Shown: one piece after another, positions 58,938-64,000 of the stretch
Layout of the letters: each line of letters starts with the position of its first letter
Position numbering within the stretch: the stretch's first letter is position 1
Assembly (NCBI RefSeq): GCF_000764305.2
Contig: NW_025944508.1
Coordinates: forward strand, 62,001 to 126,000
Direction: 5' to 3'
Length of the DNA: 64,000 nt
From: Hyalella azteca
Lineage: Eukaryota > Arthropoda > Malacostraca > Amphipoda > Hyalellidae
The notes under the pieces: generated by a model
Told to the model about the DNA's origin: nothing
What the model saw: only the letters and a program-made list of their open reading frames with translations
Databases searched by the model: none
Translations under genes and position numbers: made by a program

Positions 58938-59446
58938 GGGGCCGTATTATCAAAACTTCGTAAGTACGCAAAATCGACTCACGAGTGGCGTAAGTGCTGA
59001 CTTGATGACGTAACTCTAGAGGTGGTATTATCATTACGTTATAACTCTCATCATTCATTCCTTCTAGTCGGTACTTTATATCTCTGCCAACAATAATTTT
59101 TAGCTCCGTACACAGATTTCTTCTTAAACTCACGCTGTTTATTAAAAAGAGTTCACAACTATTTTAGAACGGCTTTTTCTGAGCCAACAAGGAACAATAC
59201 CGACAAACAGCATTCGACAGTCGATACCATCGAAGGCATCGATTCCTGCCATCGAAGTTCACAGAATGTAAACAAATCCAAAGCCTCTGATTGGTCAGTT
59301 GGCCAGATGGTTCTGATAGTAGGCTTTTAGCTAAGTCTTACGTACGAATGTTTTGATAATGCCAAAATTAGGGTGTACTTACGTAACACGTAACTTTTTT
59401 GTCGGAAGTACAAAAAGTTACAAAGTTTTGATAATACGGCCCCAGT
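58938..59446. mobile_element. 509-bp MITE with GGGCCG termini and 3-bp target duplication
   Basis: The left end is 'gggccgtattatcaaaactt' and the right end 'aagttttgataatacggccc', then CAG on both sides as probable target duplication. 3-bp duplications and GGGCC-type ends suit PIF/Harbinger, but this is by resemblance. Sub-terminal 'cgtaagtacg' motifs are also inverted. No transposase frame. It abuts the 3' end of Penelope copy A. Confidence 0.75.
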
Positions 59447-61060
59447 CCTATAACTCCTCCATCTATGCTCAGCGGCCCCAGAGTAAAGATTGCGTGACGT
59501 CATTCCAACGTTCGCAGATGCACATCGTGCACAACTAAATTAATAAACTAGGGACGATCGCATATGAGAAGGGAAGATATCTTTGTACCTAAAAGTGAAC
59601 CTATTTTGAAAATATTCACAAGTAAAATACGAAGATTAATGTTCGGAAAGTATTTCATGAAAAAATATTTTGATTCTCTTGACATAACTTCGGACGCATA
59701 GCCGAAGTACGGAAGAGAACAGTAAATAACGTTTCTGTTATCACGCTCTGGCACGACTTCACTGTATCACTTAGACCTGAATTTCTTCATTTGGGTAACC
59801 ACCAAGGCAGATGAAAATCGATAAACGATAAGATATTGCGCAAAAATTCAAATTCAGAATGCATAGCATAGAAAGTCGAACAAATACGGAAGCCTAGGTG
59901 TAATAGTGTTTGAAGCCCGTTAAAATTGAATCGAAAAGAACAAAACCTAAAAAACCTCCTGGGCCCATACTTTTAAAAAAAGTTAAGATATCGTAAGTTC
60001 ATCAGCCAATCATTGACGGTCTTTCAGGCAAAATCCACCAATCATAGACAAGAAAATATAGAGCGTAAAAACTTACGTTCACTTAGCGAGTTTTGAAAGT
60101 ATGGCCCGGTGCTCAGGCCAGTGAAAGTTTATTTTCGGAAAACAGATGTTTGAAAACGGCCATCAGATTTAGTAATATTGCCATCGAGAAAGGACAAACT
60201 ATTGTTTGATTCAAGTTCCATGGGAAATTGAATAGAATTATGTTGCAAGTTAAGGTAATCTGAGAAAAGTTTAACATGAGAGGGATGCTTGATAATAAGA
60301 AAGGTGTCATCGACGTGTCTGTTGTGAATATTGGCTTAAAGTCTGGAGAACAATTGGCCAGCCATGAAACATCGTGAAAACACATAAAAATATTCGCAAA
60401 GGTTGGACCCATGCCCAAACCGTCAATTTGTCTGCAAAACTTCACCAGCATATATGAAAATCGAGTTTAAAACCGATAATTTTAGGAGAGATTTACAAAA
60501 ACTGTACCAAACCAATAACAATGTTATGAATATATTTAAACAGAGAATTGAGACAGATTTCAATTGTTTCACAAAGAGGTATATTAGTTTATGAGTAAAC
60601 AAATTTTTCAAGTCACAAGAGGCCATAGTTTAGCCCTGAACGTCGGTAAAATCCTTCAAGCGGACAACAAACATATGAGAATTGTCTACTGTATACTGGT
60701 TAGTGATAAGACAGTTCAAGACTGGAACTAAAAACTTAGCCAGTTCAAAACTAGGAGTATTATATGCGGCAAAAATTGGTCGAAATTGAAACTTTGAATC
60801 AAAATCAGACTTATGAATTGAGGCAATCCATATAAAATCACAGTGAACCAGAAGCGTAAAGTTTAGAGTAAGTTTCAGATGAGAGTGTAGACGAATCCCT
60901 GAGTTTTCGCAGAAAGCTATTGATTTTGTCCTCGATTTTCAATGTAGTTTTAGAGATTGGATAAGAAATTTCGACAAATTCAGAAGGATCGGTGATGAGT
61001 GCAGTAAGGCTACTTTTACATATATCGACTACGATCAACCAGTACAACACCCGTGCCTAC
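59447..61060 (-). mobile_element. Penelope-like retroelement, copy A (defective)
   Basis: Minus strand, in order: KIEDKINSFLRKL and SKLYASGSL (60838-61000); MASCDLKNLFTHK; QIDGLGMGPTFANIFMC (about 60370-60420); HVDDTFLIIKHPSHVKLF, the YVDD-type catalytic box with His for Tyr; ESNNSLSFLDGNITKS; then after an insertion the connector NINLRILLVNIFKIGSL and finally CASANVGMTSRNL, the start of a GIY-YIG endonuclease. This order defines endonuclease-bearing Penelope-like elements. Several frameshifts and stops make it dead. Confidence 0.88.
59956..60112. mobile_element. Short inverted-repeat element inserted in Penelope copy A
   Basis: Ends 'gggcccatacttttaaaa' and 'ttttgaaagtatggccc' are inverted. 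Copy B has 'agcaccaggttttttaac' with nothing between 'cacc' and 'agg' at the matching point, so copy B shows the empty site. About 150 bp, non-coding, MITE-like. Confidence 0.75.
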
Positions 61061-61495
61061 GTCGATTAAACATTTCTTTTTTCAAGCATCCCTCTCATGT
61101 TAAACTTTTCTTCGATTTCCTAAAATTGTAACATAAATCGATTATATATGTCATGAAATTTGAATCAAACAATAGTTTGTCCTTTCTCGACGGCAATATT
61201 ACTAAATTTAATAGCCGTTTTCAAACATCTGTTTTCCGAAAATCAACTTTCACCGGCCTAAGCACCAGGTTTTTTAACTTTTCTTCTTTTCGATTCAAGT
61301 TAAACGAGGTTTAAACACTATTTCACCTCGGCTTTCGTATTTGCTCGACTTTCCATGCCATCCATTCTGAATTTGAATTTATCCGCTGTATCTTCTCGCT
61401 TAATGGATTTCCTTCTGGCTTGGTGTTTACCCAAATTAAGAAATTCATGTCTAAGCGATACAGTGAAGTTATTCCAGAGCCTGATAATAGAAACG

Positions 61496-61943
61496 GGAGC
61501 ACAGCCATGGGTAACAAAATTGACTCGTAAACAGGCCCTGGGCCAAACGCCAACCTTCAGCATGCAATATCTACACACAGCCTCAGATCAATGAGCTGTG
61601 TGTAAGTGACTCATATCACCACATCAACTTTAAAAAACACAGCCACTGTTTCACAGCGCCGGAGCACAACTGGCCGGAGCGCAACAGGCCCTACCTACAA
61701 CGTCTTACGTTAGGTTAGGTTAGGTTAGGAGTAGGGCCGGGGTAAGGCGCTGTATGTAGGGCCTGCTGCGCTCCGGCCAGTTGTGCTACGGCGCTGTGAA
61801 ACAGTGCCTGTGACTGAACGGCGCTGTTGTGGTGGGCGCTCTGTGTCGAAAGCCGTGAAGATGCCCGGCTGCGTCACGCTCGGGAAGGTATAAGAATCGC
61901 ACTGTGGACTTGGGCTATGCTGACATCTAGCTATCCACCCATT
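61496..61943. mobile_element. 448-bp insertion in Penelope copy B with 6-bp duplication
   Basis: Flanked by 'gaaacg' on both sides (61490-61495 and 61944-61949). Copy A reads 'agaaacgttatttactg' uninterrupted at the same point. The insertion carries the TTAGG-loop inverted repeat at 61644-61806. Family unknown. Confidence 0.8.
61644..61806. repeat. Inverted repeat with (TTAGG)4 in the loop
   Basis: The left arm 61644-61697 ('cactgtttcacagcgccg', 'acaactggccggagcgcaac') pairs with the right arm 61752-61806 ('gcgctccggccagttgtg', 'cggcgctgtgaaacagtg'). Four perfect TTAGG units lie between at 61710-61729. Confidence 0.92.
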
Positions 61944-62250
61944 GAAACGTTATTTACTGTGTTCTTCCATACTTTGGCCATGCGTCCGAAGCTGTGTCGA
62001 GAGAATCAAAAGATTTGTTCATGAAATACTTTCCGAACATTAGTCTTAATATTTTACTGGTGAATATTTTCAAAATAGGTTTTTGTTTTTTTTAGGTACA
62101 AAGATATCTCCCTTCTCACATGCGATCGTCTCTAGTTTATAAATTAAGTTGGGCACAATGTGCATCTGCGTACGTTGGAATGACGTCACGCAATCTTTTA
62201 GTGACGTAGTGGCTAGGGCTACTGAGCATAGAGGGAGGAGTTATATGATT

Positions 62251-64000
62251 CATCAATCTAAATTCTAAGCCATCTTAAGCGCATCCAATATCCCCTTTTA
62301 AGAAGAGTGACGTAAAGCTAAAGGTTTGATTTTGTATTAAATATCAAACGAAGATTTAATCCTGCTAAACATTTAGACAAACTCGACACACGTAGCGTCT
62401 AGCGAAATATGCAGCTGAATATGTAAACACTGAGCACTGTTTATCGCGTAGGAGAAAATTCTAATGGACGTATATCAATGTACGCTGCAAGGCATAGCAC
62501 GTACGTTCTTAACTCCGTCACTGACGATTTTTTGTGATAAACCCACCAATTATAGACGAAAAATACCGACTGCGATTTTTAACCTTCTACTCTGTTTTTA
62601 TAAATTGTATGCTTTATGCCAGGGTATATTCATACATGTGTCAATATATGTATAAATATATTTTTTAGTTGTAAATTGATAAGCTCTACATTGGCGAAGC
62701 TTTTCTTAGAACCATCGAGGTAACCACTTTTTTCGATACAAAAATCGGGCGCTACGTGTACTTGGACCGCTACGCTACGTGTACTTGGTAGTTAGACCTC
62801 TTTTACGAGTTTTGATGGTACGACTGCGAGCGAAAATCACCTTCAGTTGTACTGATCTTGTGATCTGAAATGGCCTACTCATGACGAATCCCGATGATCA
62901 GTGGCCAAAATATAGGCTCAAGTTCCAGCAATGTTCCAGCCGAGACTACTCCTCTAGTCTCAGTCTGCCTGAGTGATGTCATGTGTTCCAGCAATGTTCC
63001 AGCCGAGACTACTCCCCTAGTCTATGCATTCGGCCCGCCACCAAAACTCACTCTGCATGATCTGCATGTGTCAGTCAGGACTCCAGGGCAGTCGCCAGTC
63101 AGTTGCCTGGTGGCGTTGGTCAAGTGAGGTTGTGCCGCTTTGATCTGATAGTACAGCTCAAGGTGAACCTGGTTCGCTCTGAATTACTTTCGCTGAGGCA
63201 GGAATCTAACTAGCCCTACAATGCACATAAGAGATTCTGGCAAGCTCGAAGCACATCTTTTTTATCGTTGATTTGAAAATATGGTATAAATTGAAAGCTT
63301 GTCATTAAAATTTTAACCGTTGTAAACATTTTGTGGGTTCACTTCTATGCAATTCTAACCGTCGGTACTTGACTCTTAACTCATGTACTTATTATTATTA
63401 TTGTAAAACAAAGAGGCACATTAATTTATTCAATAATATTATGGATTTGATTTTTTTTTAATCTTCCAAAAATGTATATTTTCCTCATGATTAAAAAGAG
63501 TAACGCTACTGGTGATATCATTCAATATGCAATTATTGAATGAGTAAACGTACCTGGGTAACGAAAAGTATATTTAAACGANCATCAAGACCACGTCTAC
63601 ATCAAGACCACGTCTACATCAAGACCATGTGAATGCCTGAAAGAGTAACGAACTCGAGTAGCAGTGAAATTCTAGAAGTGCAGTCGCCGGTATGCCAGAA
63701 TACCTCTGGGAGTGTCACCCAGAATATTTAAACTATTATGAATACCGCAGTTCCTACTCGTCTAAAAAGTCAGTATGAAATGTAAGCCTACTATGAGAAC
63801 ACGGCTGAGGGGTGAAGCTTTACCCTAGGGTTAAGTGAAGCTACGCCTATAAGTGCTTGCATGTTTGAAGAAAACCTACCCTTCTCCAGAAATTTTGTAT
63901 TTTTTCAGTGCCGCTCGTAAGTTTTCTAAGCAAGACACGCACGACCTTCAAAGGAATAATGTTTGTGTTCGAGACTAGGCTGGTAAAACAGTCGGACCTT
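62251..64000. other. Right-end flank
   Basis: Holds the possible exon at 62894-63125 and a short triplicated 'catcaagaccacgtcta' at 63583-63630 preceded by an N at 63582. No other gene seen. Confidence 0.55.
62894..63127 (+). CDS. Possible exon with duplicated acceptor edge
   Basis: A frame with coding-like, GC-richer sequence: ETTPLVYAFGPPPKLTLHD, LHVSVRTPGQSPVSCLVALV. The acceptor 'caatgttccag' at about 63002 and donor 'gtgagg' at about 63124 fit. The acceptor with the first 25 or so bases of the exon also occurs 63 bases upstream (62922-62962). 63 is a multiple of 3, so a coding repeat (SNVPAETTPLV twice) is the alternative. Protein not recognised; the gene would continue past the window. 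Confidence 0.4.
   Translation: MISGQNIGSSSSNVPAETTPLVSVCLSDVMCSSNVPAETTPLVYAFGPPPKLTLHDLHVSVRTPGQSPVSCLVALVK

Larger units (their letters stand above)
61075..62250 (+). mobile_element. Penelope-like retroelement, copy B (5'-truncated, inverted)
   Basis: Starts inside the reverse transcriptase at KHPSHVKLFFDF, continues ESNNSLSFLDGNITKF, SRFQTSVFRKSTFTGLS, FGF/HSEF-type C-terminal sequence and, beyond a 448-bp insertion, the connector and CASAYVGMTSRNL of the GIY-YIG domain (about 62140-62185). It is head-to-head with copy A and aligns to it in reverse orientation over most of its length. Stops interrupt the frame. Confidence 0.85.

Noticed and set aside
61318..61594. Open frames of 76-86 codons on both strands
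   Set aside because: They fall in the Penelope copy B C-terminal region and the adjoining insertion, and are not in the element's own frame.
61710..61729. Chromosome end at the TTAGG tract
   Set aside because: Only four units, inside an insertion in a retroelement, with normal sequence on both sides.

Overview
The window is animal nuclear DNA, most likely from an arthropod and probably a crustacean. The evidence is multi-exon genes with GT-AG introns, an AT-rich background, a Scar/WAVE gene and a corazonin/AKH-family receptor of arthropod type, Penelope-like and CR1-like retroelement remnants, and interstitial (TTAGG)n, the arthropod telomere repeat. The class and species are inferred, not proven. 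It is a draft assembly: Nextera mate-pair junction adapter is left at three places, a 633-base N gap lies at 45282-45914, and a piece of bacterial gltB is joined in beside it.

Layout. 801-4420 (-): four-exon secreted PAN/apple plus C-type-lectin-like protein. 4421-13944: AT-rich, with a 567-bp foldback that has TTAGG repeats at its centre. 13945-17196 (-): one very large exon of an unrecognised serine-rich protein. 17639-25482 (-): Scar/WAVE in nine recognisable exons, missing part of its proline-rich region where an adapter interrupts the sequence. 25483-31835: intergenic, with a TA-flanked inverted-repeat element, a 290-bp tandem duplication and one possible exon. 31836-39618 (+): corazonin-receptor-like GPCR in six exons, with an unusually long C-terminal tail and one in-frame TGA. 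39619-51083: minisatellites, dispersed repeats, adapters, contaminant and gap. 51084-55147 (-): five-exon, four-TM glycoprotein resembling the LAPTM family. 55148-64000: inverted-repeat elements, two head-to-head Penelope-like copies with nested insertions, and a possible exon near the right end.

The most striking pattern spans several genes. Several intronic tandem arrays have a repeat unit made of an exon edge together with its splice site. In Scar, the last 28 nt of the WH2 exon plus its 5' splice site is repeated about 16 times, and the exon at 21446-21560 has its donor edge repeated about six times. In the receptor, the exon 2 donor edge (a GC donor) and the exon 5 acceptor edge are each repeated. 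In the LAPTM-like gene the exon 4 acceptor edge is repeated about five times. The array positions are visible directly; whether this is a general mode of intron growth or a source of decoy splice sites is inference.

The genes do not form an operon or an obvious pathway: actin nucleation (Scar), neuropeptide signalling (receptor), a probable endolysosomal membrane protein, and a secreted lectin-like protein. Exon boundaries were set by eye from frame continuity and splice consensus, and every boundary given keeps the reading phase.
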